A stretch of 64,000 nt of DNA from Saxidomus purpurata (lineage: Eukaryota > Mollusca > Bivalvia > Venerida > Veneridae): assembly GCA_022818135.1 (NCBI GenBank), contig JAFMSR010000006.1, forward strand, positions 32,765,497 through 32,829,496. Direction: 5' to 3'. The first letter of the stretch is position 1; each line of letters opens with the position of its first letter. A model generated the notes under the pieces. It was given only the letters and a program-made list of their open reading frames with translations. It was not told the DNA's origin and ran no database searches. Below, one piece after another: positions 32,601 to 64,000 of the stretch. The translations under genes were made by a program, and so were the position numbers.

Positions 32601-35600
32601 GATACCTGTAAACATGGAAAATAGCTCGTGATCCCTAGTTCATGATACCTGTAAACATGGGAAATAGTTCATGATACCTGTAAACATGGGAAATAACATC
32701 TATTACTGGATATGAAATAATCAACGTGGTAAATAGGAAATCGCTTTCTTTCATAACAGCAAAAAAATTGGTCACAAAATATGTAGTAGATTAGTGATGG
32801 GAGTCACTATTTGTACATGTAAAATAGATACGGCTGTGTAACACTTTGACCAGGGCGACACCATTAATGCTAAACTCAAATGTCACACTAAGTACTAAGC
32901 ATGGATGGCAAAATAAGTATAAGACCTTAGTGTTAACCTTAACACACAACTAGATACTAGATACTATAAATGGGGGTCAACGAAAAAAACTCAACATTAG
33001 CATAGGAAATGGTGTCATCAACTTTCTCTTGAAAATAGATTTCCTGTCAATCAGTAGCTGTTAAACTGCCCTATGCATGAAAGTAATTTTAAAAACACAC
33101 ATTAATTGCACAAGCACTCTAGAAAGAACTTATGCGTTAACACATTCAGCATAGTAATTTTGTTAATTAACTAATGGGTAAATGGTTTAATTAACTAATG
33201 AGTAAATTCACTATTGCTAGGTATGAAAGTATTACCTCCGTTTCTGCCACATCTGTTCAAAGGCATCTGCCAGCTCTACACTGGATATTTCCTCAGCATC
33301 TTGGAACTTCAGAAAACCATCACCACCATGACCTGAGCAAATACGTGTAAATTAAGTGAAAATATAATACATTCCACAACTGCATTGTTTAATAAAACAA
33401 AATTGTGTCAGGCAACTATGATAAAGTAACAATACTTATTCTATTCTCATCTTGGATGTATTGCACTTGCAAATTAAGGTGGTAACAGGCAAAGTGTTAA
33501 AAATATTGACCCTTAAACCTGAATATTCTGGGTTAAAACCCCACTGAGGTGTATGGCGATCCTCTTTTCAAGAAAACAGTTCTGTCATCTCTTAGGCAGA
33601 CGACTTGAATGTGATTCAAAAACCTTAAAGTTTTCTACATGATCCAGCTGGTATAAATAAATCAGAATGAACTACATAGAAAGTTGCCTGAATCCTTCTA
33701 ATGGTGTCTTTCATACAACTGTACAAATCACAAAATAATACTAGATGTTCAATCAATTATTATAAGATCTGTCTCGGTCTACCACATTACACCATACCAC
33801 GACGTTTCGTTCCAAAAATCTCTGTTGCTTAATAGTTATAGCATGTTGTTGTTTATATTCCAATCTTAGTTTTCCAGCCGGAAGTGCTTTTAGTCAAGGA
33901 AAACAAATAATCTGGGTTTTTCTGTTATTGCAAAGATCAACACGCAACCATGTTCTCTATAACATATAGATATATTACCAGTCATATAAACAAGAACATT
34001 GCTGTGTTCATCTGTGAGCAACCTCTTAGATCTTGGTGTGCTTGGGGGAAGACGTCCTGTCAACACACGGATGAAGTTCTCCACTGTCACCTTCATGTAT
34101 AATTATTATAATAGTTTTAGATTATTCAACATGTTTCTTGAGAAATGTTTTTATTACATGTTTATGTTTACTATAACATGCATAGCCCTGTATTTGCAGA
34201 GAATTTTTGCATATATCTACAACCTAAAATGGCTTATGTAATAAACAGGAAATTTGCTGGGACATCAAGTTGAATATACTGCCACATGTAACTAAGAAGC
34301 ATTTTTATATAATGTCTTTTAATAACATGTCAATGTGTAAGTCACCCTATTTGACAAGTACTGGTTTTCCAGGTATTCTTCAACTCGATAAGTTGAAGTT
34401 CTTAAATTTGAGCTTAAATAAATTAGTATAACTATAAACTAAAGTCATTTTCCCTGTACACAGTTAATTATTGACCTACCTTAAAGTGACAGTATGCGCA
34501 TCTTACTGCACATAGTGTATTTTTGGTGACAGTTTATAAAAGCAATGTTTGGTTGCTGTTATTTAAATAGTTAAATTAATGATTATGCCGCATTGTATTT
34601 GAAGTTGGTGTTTTAGATATAAAAATCGGACTGATAAAATGATATTTGATTGTGCAGTTGTTGATTTCGGCAGTAGGAAGCAACTCCTGCATGAAGTTGT
34701 TCTTTTCTTTAAATTGACTCTCCCAGTCAAATAAGAAAATCAATATTTGGAAAGTTATTATTTCATACTGGTACCGTGAAAGTTTGGTGTATTGGGTTAA
34801 AAAAATTATTTACTCAACGCTTTTTACCCCATCATATTCGGCTAGATTTTTACTTGAAAATCGCATAATGTCCCTTTAAAATATTGTCATAGTCCATATC
34901 GGCTATTTCACAGCTGATAAGTAATTAATTGAGTACAATATATATACAGACATGTACATACCTTGTACCCTAGATGTACTTACCTCATACCCTCTGTAGT
35001 CTACCTCCACATCATCCCCATAAACATTGATCTGTTCATTAGCATTGTTGAATACAGTGGCTGAATGGAGAAAAGAGGTGTTAGTAGAAAAGCAAGGTCT
35101 AACACAACAAAATTAATTTAACTTTAATTCAATATTCAATCTTGTACTAAATGATTATTTCTTTTCGACCATTTGTAGATCATCTGTAATCTATTCAGTC
35201 AGTCACTTTTCATTATTTTCACCATTACCTCCTATCCTGGTAAATTTCTTACATGAATTTGTCCATCTTTCAATTTGAACACTTGTTCTTTTTGTTCCAA
35301 TGGGTTCCCAGCAAAAATCTACTTACTGGATAAAGAACAATACAGATCATGATCAGCCTGTCCATACAGACATAGTGACTTAGTCATCTGCCAACAGCAG
35401 GCTGTTTTAACCAACGGTTATCTCTGCAAGTAACTTAATTTTTCACTTTGCAAATATTACAAAATAAAGTTTAAAATGATTTCATCATACCTGGTCTTGG
35501 ATTGCGTGGATTGCAGGCCATATCATCTGCTACCATCAAAATAATATGACTGTAAAATGTAATAAATTCTTTCTATAAATAGATTTAAGAAAGAACAGAG

Positions 35601-38600
35601 ACTGTCTCAATTGCTACTATATAAATATCAGATCCCATGGAGGGTGATAGCATATAATGTTAACCAGAGAAGGTTAATGTCAATGGAGGCATATGCCATG
35701 GTTGGCATTAACTTTTCGAGGGTTAACATTATATGCTATCACCCTCCACGGGATCTGATATTTATTTTATTATACCAAACAAATATTGCGATATTAAAAT
35801 GTCGAACAATATAGTCAATGTGAAACAGAAACAAACAATTTATTTAAACATTTTTCGAACCTGTCAAATCTGACAGAATATTAATGTCATTTGCAAACAC
35901 TACAAGCACATCAGTATTACTTAGTTATGACTTAAGTTCATTCCAGCTGTCTAATTTTAGACCCGCCGGAGGGTAAAAAATTTATATCACAGGGAAATTT
36001 TTTTATATCACAGGGGAATAATACGGATTTGCTAATAGCATGTATATGCGAATTTGCATGGGAAAATCACATGAATTAAGATAAAGATTAATTATAATGG
36101 ATAGCAAATACAAAATATATATCCATCATTTACAAAGTTTGCTGTCTAAACAACTGATAAAAGCATAGATCTGCCGCTTTGTTTCACTATTGATCATGGC
36201 CAATGTCTTTACTAGGCTTGATGAGTTTCATTTATACATTCACTATGTCTGAAGAGGGAGGTGGAATATTAAGACATTGTATTTCCTTGGAAAATCTACT
36301 GACCTGTCTGGAATTCCCAATCGTTTTACACTTCTGTATATTGACAGTACATTTGCAACATGTCTGTAATTAAACCAGAACCTTGATGTATCAACTAGCA
36401 CAGCCCAGTTGTTTGTATGGTCACTGGTAAAGAAATCTTCAACTTCAGCTCCCTGAAAGTATAACATTGTCTTGAGTACTTGGTCATAAGTCAACACCAC
36501 CTGTAAGTTGAGGGCTATGTTACTTTAAGAAAATTTTGAGTTTTTTTTTTAAGTTTTGGACCATTTTAACACCCTTACACCTTTATTTTACTTGGTTAAT
36601 TGTGTGTTTTAGAGTAAAGTCTGGGTCACTGTGACCTTGACTTTTGATCCACTGACCCAAAAAAAATAAGATCATCTACAGGTTGCAAGCAACCTTCTGG
36701 GCAAGTTTCATGAAGGTCAAAGGAAGATTGTGACCTGTAGAGTGTTATTAAGAAAATGCTAACGGAGGTCACTGTGACCTTGACCTTTGACCCACTGACC
36801 CCAAAAACAGTAGAGATTGTCTACTCAGTAAGACCAATCATCCTAGTATGAAGACTGTGGGTGATGTAGATCTCAAGATATTGAGTGGAAAATATTTTCA
36901 AAGTTCTGGCCACTGTGACATTGACCCACTGACCCAATAAACAGTAGGGATTGTCTACTCAGTAAAACCAATCATCCTATCAAGTTTGAAGACAGTGGGT
37001 CATATACATGTGGATCTAAAGATATTGAGGGTCACTGTGACTTTGACCTTCGACCAAAAAACAATAGGGATCATCTTCACATTTCAAGTAACCTTCTGAG
37101 CAAGTTTGATGAAAGTTGAATTAAAATAGTGACCTGTAGATTGTTATCAAGGAAATTTGTGACCTTGTCAAAAACATTTAGGGATCATCTACAGGGTGCA
37201 GGCATCCATATGAGCAAGTTTCATGAAAGTCAAATGAAAATGGTGACCTGTACAGTGTTATCAAGGAAAGGCTTACAGATGAATGGACTGAGAACAAACC
37301 ACCATGACATAAGCTCTGCTGGACTTTGTGCAATAGAGCTTAAAATGAGCAGTAAGTACTGTAATTTATTATGTCATTTCGATCAGTTCAGAAAAAGCAA
37401 GTAATTAACAGATAAATGCTGTCATTTTCCCCATCAATTATTTACAAACATGCCACCAAATGAAGAGTGACTCGAAAAGCTTCAAGTTTTCTTCACAATC
37501 TAGCTAAAATAAATTAGCATAAACTAAACACAATGAAAAATACAATTAAATCCAATTTACCCGATATAAAGATTTTTTTTCCAAAACAGAAATATAATAC
37601 AATATATTTAATCAGTTAATTCAATTATACACGGATTGTCAGAAGTCTACCAAATCATGCTCAGGTGATGTTCTCCGTTCATTTTGCATACCACACCTGT
37701 GTGAAAAGGAGCGCCACTATGGTGATTATAATACGCGGACAGTTCCTCTACCAAATTCTATCCCTGATATTTTCATGTTTTAATAATAATTATAAACACA
37801 ATTTAACAATGCTAGCTGTCATGCTGATAAATTAAGGCAAGATTCAGAAACATAGTTTGGATGACTGTTTAGTGTTTGGAAGTGTCTCCAGGTCCGGGTC
37901 CAGATCTCGAGACTAAAAGTCTCCAGGTCCGGGTCCGGATATCAAGACTAAAAGTCTCCAGGTCTGGACCCGGACCCCGAGACTATCCATATATAGTTTG
38001 TCTCCAGGTCCGGGAATTTTTCATCGTTTACTTTTGTATGCATATACTTTGTTCAAATTTAATAAAAACATATTTATCTTATTGTTGGTTATGAAAATAT
38101 ATATTATCATTCGTATTTTGGTATTGTTATCTTCTTTTCTTTTCATAATATATTGAAGGTTTCATGTTATAAAATGTAGTTGTACGTTATAAGAAGGAAT
38201 TTTAGCTTTACTCTGCGTAATAATACATTGTTCCTTTAGTTTTCGCAGCTGTCTGATCACGTAGGTGGATGCGAAAATTAACTGGCATTTATTTAGAATC
38301 AAAATGTTGTTTGCACACTTCTCACGTACTGTCTCTGTCAGTTAGTAAAAGTTTATTATCTGGCCAAGATGGCACACAAATTTCTTGTTGGTGAAAAATT
38401 TAACGACTTTCTGTCTCTGGAAATTAAATTACGGTAGATAGTCACATGTTGCTATATAGTAGAAGAGAATAAAATATTGTACCAATCGCTTATGAGTTGT
38501 AAGATTTGTGAAATAAAATTTGCAGGCCTTCCAAAGTCGCCCAATATATTTATTATAAAGTTAAACTTATTTCATGAAAAACAATTAAAATTTTTAAATT

Positions 38601-39508
38601 ATCTGCAAAAGATAATTTCGAAGGTATTTTCATGAAATTTACAAGCTTGACATTTATTACCTTGGTATTGGGTCAATCAAACAATATTTTTTAAAGTTTT
38701 TCCTTTCCATTACCACACGCTAAGCAGAGGATCATTTCATCCCTAAAAACAATGTCACTTGTAAATATCAGTTTATATCCCAATTAGATGATAGACATCG
38801 ACTGCTCCGTTATATTTAGGTTACGTCATAGCTCACCGGTAAAAACATACCATAACAAATTGTGATCATATCGATAAACATATTCTGTTTTTCCATTTAA
38901 ATCATAAATGTAATTGCCAGAAAATGACATTTTAAATGATTTAATAAGCTGAACATATAGCTGAGTTTGTATGAAATAAACTACCCGGACCTGGAGACAA
39001 GCTATATATGGATAGTCTCGGGGTCCAGACCTGGAGACTTTTAGTCTCGAGATCCGGACCCAGACCTGGAGACACTTTCTTAGTGTTTAGTGAAATCGTG
39101 ATTGCCAAACTGTGAAATTCAGTTTCCAATACCAGCGGACGATTGAAATTTTTCATCCCTGAATTTCGTCTCAGTTATCTGAAATGCGCAAGCAGAGGTT
39201 TGGGGGCAGCCTCTTAAAGTATGAGAGTGGGAGTCGAGGCAGAGGAACCCTTGAACATGATGCCATTTATAACGTTTCATGTTATACTGTTACCCCACCC
39301 ACTTAATTTGCGCTAAAACAGGTGCCCGTTTTTTGCATAAACGTGAAATGCGACGATAATCGCAAAATATTTTTAAAATAAGTACTTTCATAAGAAGAAT
39401 ATTGAAAATTACATTGGTAACTTGTGAAAAGAAGCACAGAAGTCCACAGAACAACAGGGACATATAAGAAAATTTAACATTTTCACTACATCTCATGGGC
39501 GCAGACAT
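29668..39508 (-). CDS. PIGK: GPI-anchor transamidase catalytic subunit PIGK/GPI8, ten exons
   Basis: ER-lumenal C13 cysteine protease of the GPI transamidase complex; it cleaves the C-terminal signal of proproteins and transfers them to GPI. Exons in transcription order: 39508-39413, 36452-36304, 35549-35491, 35060-34984, 34090-33979, 33332-33236, 32576-32459, 32234-32124, 31455-31283, 29749-29668. They total 1074 bases, 357 codons plus TGA. Residues 1-32 are a signal peptide ([16 protein letters not shown] then [11 protein letters not shown]). The start ATG has an in-frame stop upstream. Family blocks: [34 protein letters not shown] (Cys94, equivalent to human Cys92 that bonds PIGT), [15 protein letters not shown] (catalytic His166), [10 protein letters not shown] (catalytic Cys208) and [11 protein letters not shown]. 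Human PIGK is 395 aa; the missing part here is the C-terminal membrane helix. Confidence 0.95.
29885..30290 (+). repeat. Dispersed repeat around 'attgccatggcaacc', PIGK intron 9
   Basis: The order 'taagctttgggccttcc', 'agatttttaaagttttgcct', 'ttgccatggcaaccagatg' and 'gtggcccatctttcaggatg' matches a widespread bivalve repeat I recognise. It contains a 76-codon open frame that I take to be non-coding. Confidence 0.45.
30426..30834. mobile_element. piggyBac-like MITE, copy 1 (TTAA ends), PIGK intron 9
   Basis: The ends are TTAAAGTGACATTATGCGCA and its complement ending TGTCACTTTAA. TTAA sits at both borders, the target duplication of piggyBac-type elements. It is 409 bp and non-coding. The second copy is at 34481-34879. 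The flanking about 60 bp are duplicated to the right, giving an unfilled target site beside the filled one. Confidence 0.8.
32571..32697 (-). repeat. ~28-bp repeats copying the PIGK exon 7 splice acceptor
   Basis: On the minus strand the true acceptor is CATGCTTTCAG|GTATCATGAG, the start of exon 7 at 32576. Upstream there are at least three further copies reading CATGTTTACAGGTATCATGA, near 32605, 32648 and 32677, plus a degenerate one. Each brings a complete AG acceptor and the first codons of the exon. A 28-bp step changes the reading frame. Confidence 0.75.
33510..33640 (+). mobile_element. Fragment of a tRNA-derived SINE, PIGK intron 5
   Basis: A B-box-like GGGTTAAAACCCC is followed by 'ttaggcagacgacttgaatgtgattc'. 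It shares its layout with the element at 50395-50590. Boundaries are unclear. Confidence 0.35.
34481..34879. mobile_element. piggyBac-like MITE, copy 2 (TTAA ends), PIGK intron 4
   Basis: Collinear with 30426-30834 over its whole length, with scattered substitutions and small deletions. The ends are TTAAAGTGACAGTATGCGCA and CGCATAATGTCCCTTTAA. Confidence 0.8.
35620..35766. mobile_element. 147-bp foldback MITE, PIGK intron 2
   Basis: The arms ATAAATATCAGATCCCATGG... and ...CCACGGGATCTGATATTTAT are complementary. The pairing continues through GAGGGTGATAGCATATAATG and its complement, with a loop of about 50 bases. Confidence 0.75.
36590..37320. repeat. 'ggtcactgtgaccttgac' repeat block, PIGK intron 1
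   Basis: Several diverged direct repeats are built from GTGACCTTGACCTTTGACCC, 'aacagtagagattgtctactcagtaagaccaatcatcctag' and 'gcaagtttcatgaaagtcaa'. A related block lies at 50880-51860. Both look like decayed copies of a common dispersed element. Confidence 0.6.
37878..39079. mobile_element. MULE-like transposon with long inverted repeats and 9-bp target duplication, PIGK intron 1
   Basis: The left end begins GGAAGTGTCTCCAGGTCCGG. The right end, inverted, begins GAAAGTGTCTCCAGGTCTGG. Similarity continues for about 100 bases and includes repeated blocks around TCGAGACTAAAAGTCTCCAG. TTAGTGTTT flanks both sides exactly (37869-37877 and 39080-39088). Long TIRs plus a 9-bp duplication point to the Mutator superfamily. 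The 1-kb core holds no transposase that I can see. Confidence 0.8.
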
Positions 39509-39839
39509 TTTGAAAATAGTTCGATCCAATTGCGCACGAATTAAGAGTTTTTACAGGTAAAATGGTTCAGCATCAACATAATAATTTCTCGATCATTAGA
39601 CCTCTTAAAATCCATGTTTAAATCCAAAAATATTTGACAAAATATGACCACGTCTGCAGCAAGTAGCACTTAACTCTATGCACTATATGTTTTAGTCAAA
39701 ACCGGAACATAATCCGCATGTTTGTTGTCCTTAGCTACAGAGAGGAAATTGAAAAGGTTGTATTTTTCTTTGCAGTTTTTAGCTAACCAGCAAGATTTCC
39801 CAACAAGACCCAACATTCATCCGATGCCGTAGTGGCAAG
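39509..39839. promoter_or_regulatory. Divergent promoter region of PIGK and the AK5-like gene
   Basis: 331 bases separate the two start codons, so both 5' leaders and promoters must lie here. I see no TATA box that clearly serves either side. Confidence 0.6.
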
Positions 39840-61131
<21,292 letters not shown>

Positions 61132-61629
61132 TCTTTCTTTAATTAGTATATTGCACAACTCTGCAAAGGAATCCAGCTCTGCCTCATATATAATGTTAGA
61201 AAGTAACTTTAGTTAAACATCCTCATAGATAACATAATAAGAGTTATACAAACTAACAATATTTGTTAGGAAAGCCTATCTCTGACACAATGCATATATT
61301 TTTATCTCGTGTTTTCTAACTGTTGTCCATTTCTTTACAAAGAAGACTGTGACAGAGAAAAATTCCCTTACTAGGTATTTTGGTTTCTTCTTTTTCAACA
61401 AAACCACTGCTTTTCTTCAATAAAATGATTTTACCTATTGACAAAAAGACAAAGCTGTTGCCATGTCTCCTGTGAACAAGTCAGAATAATTATCTCACTT
61501 ACACTGAGTTTTAACTCAACATATAATTCTGAGCACCACAGAGTTCTAAGAGATGTGAACAAGATGTTAGTACAATTAAATTTTGTGGAAACTGTTAATT
61601 TCAATAGTTTGATTTGTTGCACATACAAG

Positions 61630-62235
61630 TACCGTCAATGCTTTGCTCTGTGAAGAAGCCAGTACCGTCAATGCTTTGATCTGTTAAGAAACCAGTAATC
61701 TCAGTGCTTTGATCTGTTAAGAAACCAGTACCCTCAGTACTTTGATCTGTTAAGAAACCAGTACCCTCAGTGCTTTGATCTGTTAAGAAACCGGTACCCT
61801 CATTGCTTTGATCTGTTAAGAAACCAGTAATCTCAGTGCTTTGATCTGTTAAGATACCAGTACCCTCAGTGCTTTGATCAGTTATAAAACCAGTAAACTC
61901 AGTGCTTTGATCTGTTTAGAAACCAGTACTCTCAGTGCTTTGATCTGTTAAGAAACCAGTACTCTCAGTGCTTTGATCTGTTAAGAAACCAGTAAGCTCA
62001 GTGCTTTGATCTGTTAAGAAACCAGTACTCTCAGTGCTTTGATCTGTTAAGAAACCAGTACTCCCAGTGCTTTGATCTGTTAAGAAACCTGCAGTACCCT
62101 CAGTGCTTTGATCTGTTTAGAAACCAGTGCTCTCAGTGCTTTGATTTATTAATAAACCAGTACTCTGTCAAGAAACCAGTACTATCAGTGCTTTGATCTG
62201 TAAAGAAACTGGTACTCTCAGTGCTTTGATCTGTA
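61630..62235 (+). repeat. 33-bp minisatellite downstream of the last AK5-like exon
   Basis: About 18 tandem units with core CTTTGATCTGTTAAGAAACC followed by CAGTA and a variable 'ctctcagtg'. The period is 33 bp and variation grows toward the right end. It begins about 500 bases after the possible end of the AK5-like coding region. Confidence 0.88.
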
Positions 62236-64000
62236 ATGCAGACCAGTTAGAAATTTTGTATTGACCAGGGAACATATGATGTCTATAATTAATCATTTTA
62301 TATTTCTGCCTTTCCTTTTCAGGGAATTTAACATTCAGTAAATACACACAATATTCCTTTTTCATTGCCATTCCTCATTAAAAACAGTTTCCTTATACAA
62401 GGTGTCTTTTATAACTTTAATTTTTATTATTAGTTTAGGAACATTCTGTTGTACCCCTTTTCTCCCAGGATGACTAATATACCTACATTCTAAAATTTTA
62501 GTATAAGATCTACCTTTTCTGTATGAGATATTTTTTTTATCTATTGTAACTTTAAAGATCTCAATGAAAAATAATAGGAACTTCTGAAATATCAAGATAC
62601 CTGAAACATTGTTTTTGATATGACAGAAAGCCAAGTTTGATTTGACAGCAAATTCAGACAACAAGATTTTGAACAGGATACTTATTCATTTAAATTTTTA
62701 TTATTGCAAAAATAAAGTAGATATTTTAGAAGAGATCTTTTTGTTTCAAAATGCAGATTAGGTAATAGATGTATGACTTACAAATTGGGCAGCATATCTT
62801 TGAATTTCAAAACAGTGTCATTACGGCGTTACCACTCTTGGGAGATCTTAAAGTCTCATGATCACTTTGAATTTACTTGTATAGAATAATGATAGAATAA
62901 TATTCTGTTTACTTCAGGATAATGTTGAAGTTTGCCTTTCTTTCATAATTATGTCCTTTCTTCATGAAAAAAAATGCTGTCTGTTTTGTTATATCTTTGA
63001 ACTTGTGATTTTTTTCTACAAAATAGGAAATGTTAGATGGTCAATTTCACATGTCTTTCTTGGTTGTCCAAAGTTATCATGGACCTTTAAGCAATCTTCT
63101 TTTGTGTGATGATGAAATATTCCATGAATATGTGCAGCTAAATCTTTAACAAGAAATGGTAATTTTTTTTCTAGTAATTTTGGATTACACAGTGGAATAT
63201 ACAGCAGCTGTTTAAGGGCATTTCTCTATCTTTTGTGATAATTGTTAAGATTAGAGGTGTGTGATATTTTTGGGGGGCCTCAGTCCAGATAGAGTTATGA
63301 CCATTTGACAATTTTGATCACTATTCAAGTAACGTTGGTTGCAAGGGGTATTGTTATAGATGGCTTTAGTTATATGTAGCTCTTGTGCTTATAGAAGTAA
63401 TTATATTTGCATTACTTCATCATTATATTGCTATATCCTTAAGAAGGCTTAATAGATGTATAATGTAAAACAACATTTAGAAATTTATTATAAAACTTGA
63501 TTTTTCGTTAGAGCTGTCATTATTTTTTAGGAGAGTAATATAATAAATTATAATATAAGTAAAAATTGTTATAAAAACAATAGCATTTTAGAATTATATT
63601 CATTACAGTGAAATGCCAAGTTTTCAAATAGTCAAGCTAGCCACATGGCTGGCCACATGGTACCAATGTAGGTATTCTATATCCTGTCTTCAACTGCACC
63701 TGTTACAGTAGAAGGCAGTTTTAGCTAGGGCCTAGACTCCTACCCATTGACTGACCTGCCTGACTTGTAAAACTGTCAGATCACACCAAACTCCTTGTTA
63801 AGAGAAGCTGCGACTGACTTTCCACCGTTTTGTTCAGGTGTGGCAGCCGTTGATGTACGATAGCACATGGACAAAACAGTGGAGGTATGAAGCGGCTGAA
63901 ACACTTTATATAGAGAGTAAACTCCATGGTGGCTTCGGATTAATTACTTGAAGAATGGTATGTCAGTAGAAATGACTGTTGTCTGTAAAATTAATTAATG
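62236..64000. other. Right end of window, no gene recognised
   Basis: AT-rich sequence. The open frames are short and featureless. I could not find a further IQ-like exon of the AK5-like gene here, but a short exon could be missed. A GC-richer patch at 63800-63900 has imperfect inverted pieces ('ccaccgttttgttca' and 'tggacaaaacagtgg'). Confidence 0.45.

Noticed and set aside
36361..36420. PIGK has Asp where human has Cys in LV(C/D)[10 protein letters not shown], first read as loss of the disulfide to PIGT
   Set aside because: Counting residues, the human disulfide Cys92 is the one in [10 protein letters not shown], which is present here as Cys94. The changed Cys is human residue 51 and has no such role that I know.
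61630..62235. CRISPR-like array
   Set aside because: Units are contiguous 33-mers without unique spacers, in a eukaryotic genome; this is a minisatellite.

Overview
The window is animal nuclear DNA, most likely from a bivalve mollusc. The evidence is AT-rich sequence, intron-rich genes with GT-AG splicing, and dispersed repeats of kinds I associate with bivalve genomes: a 'gctcacctgagcacgaagtgctc' hairpin element, a 'cccccacaaagtgggg' plus CCGT-array element, 'aacaagagctgtcagtaggacagc' and 'ggccataattctg'. The species cannot be read from the sequence. Nearly every short open frame is noise inside introns and repeats. The real content is four genes, whose exons I assembled by splice site, reading phase and protein family.

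Layout. (1) RPS18, minus strand, coding 494-7538, six coding exons, 152 aa. (2) VPS52, plus strand, coding 7640-25946, 19 exons, 700 aa. It is head-to-head with RPS18 across about 76 bp. (3) PIGK, minus strand, coding 29668-39508, ten exons, 357 aa, tail-to-tail with VPS52. (4) An AK5-like adenylate kinase, plus strand, coding 39840 to at least 61119, 17 exons, at least 882 aa, head-to-head with PIGK across about 331 bp. From 61132 to 64000 I see no gene, only a 33-bp minisatellite and unassigned sequence.

Functions. The genes are not one pathway: a 40S ribosomal protein, a GARP/EARP tethering subunit, the catalytic subunit of GPI transamidase, and a nucleoside-phosphate kinase with an RII-like N-terminus and an IQ-like tail. 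The two divergent pairs RPS18/VPS52 and PIGK/AK5 match divergent neighbour pairs in human (chr6p21 and chr1p31, from general knowledge). They look like two ancient shared-promoter pairs placed next to each other.

Most notable: VPS52 has two U12-type introns, one apparently with AT-AA ends. Minisatellites start across a splice donor (VPS52) and a splice acceptor (PIGK). The AK5-like protein has a degenerate first kinase domain, an intact second one, and a tail of six IQ-like repeats on phase-0 exons. PIGK ends before the usual C-terminal membrane helix. The introns hold several well-bounded DNA transposons (MULE-like with 9-bp target duplication, hAT-like with 8-bp, piggyBac-like with TTAA). 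One 2.8-kb element carries five copies of a 16-bp motif I do not recognise.
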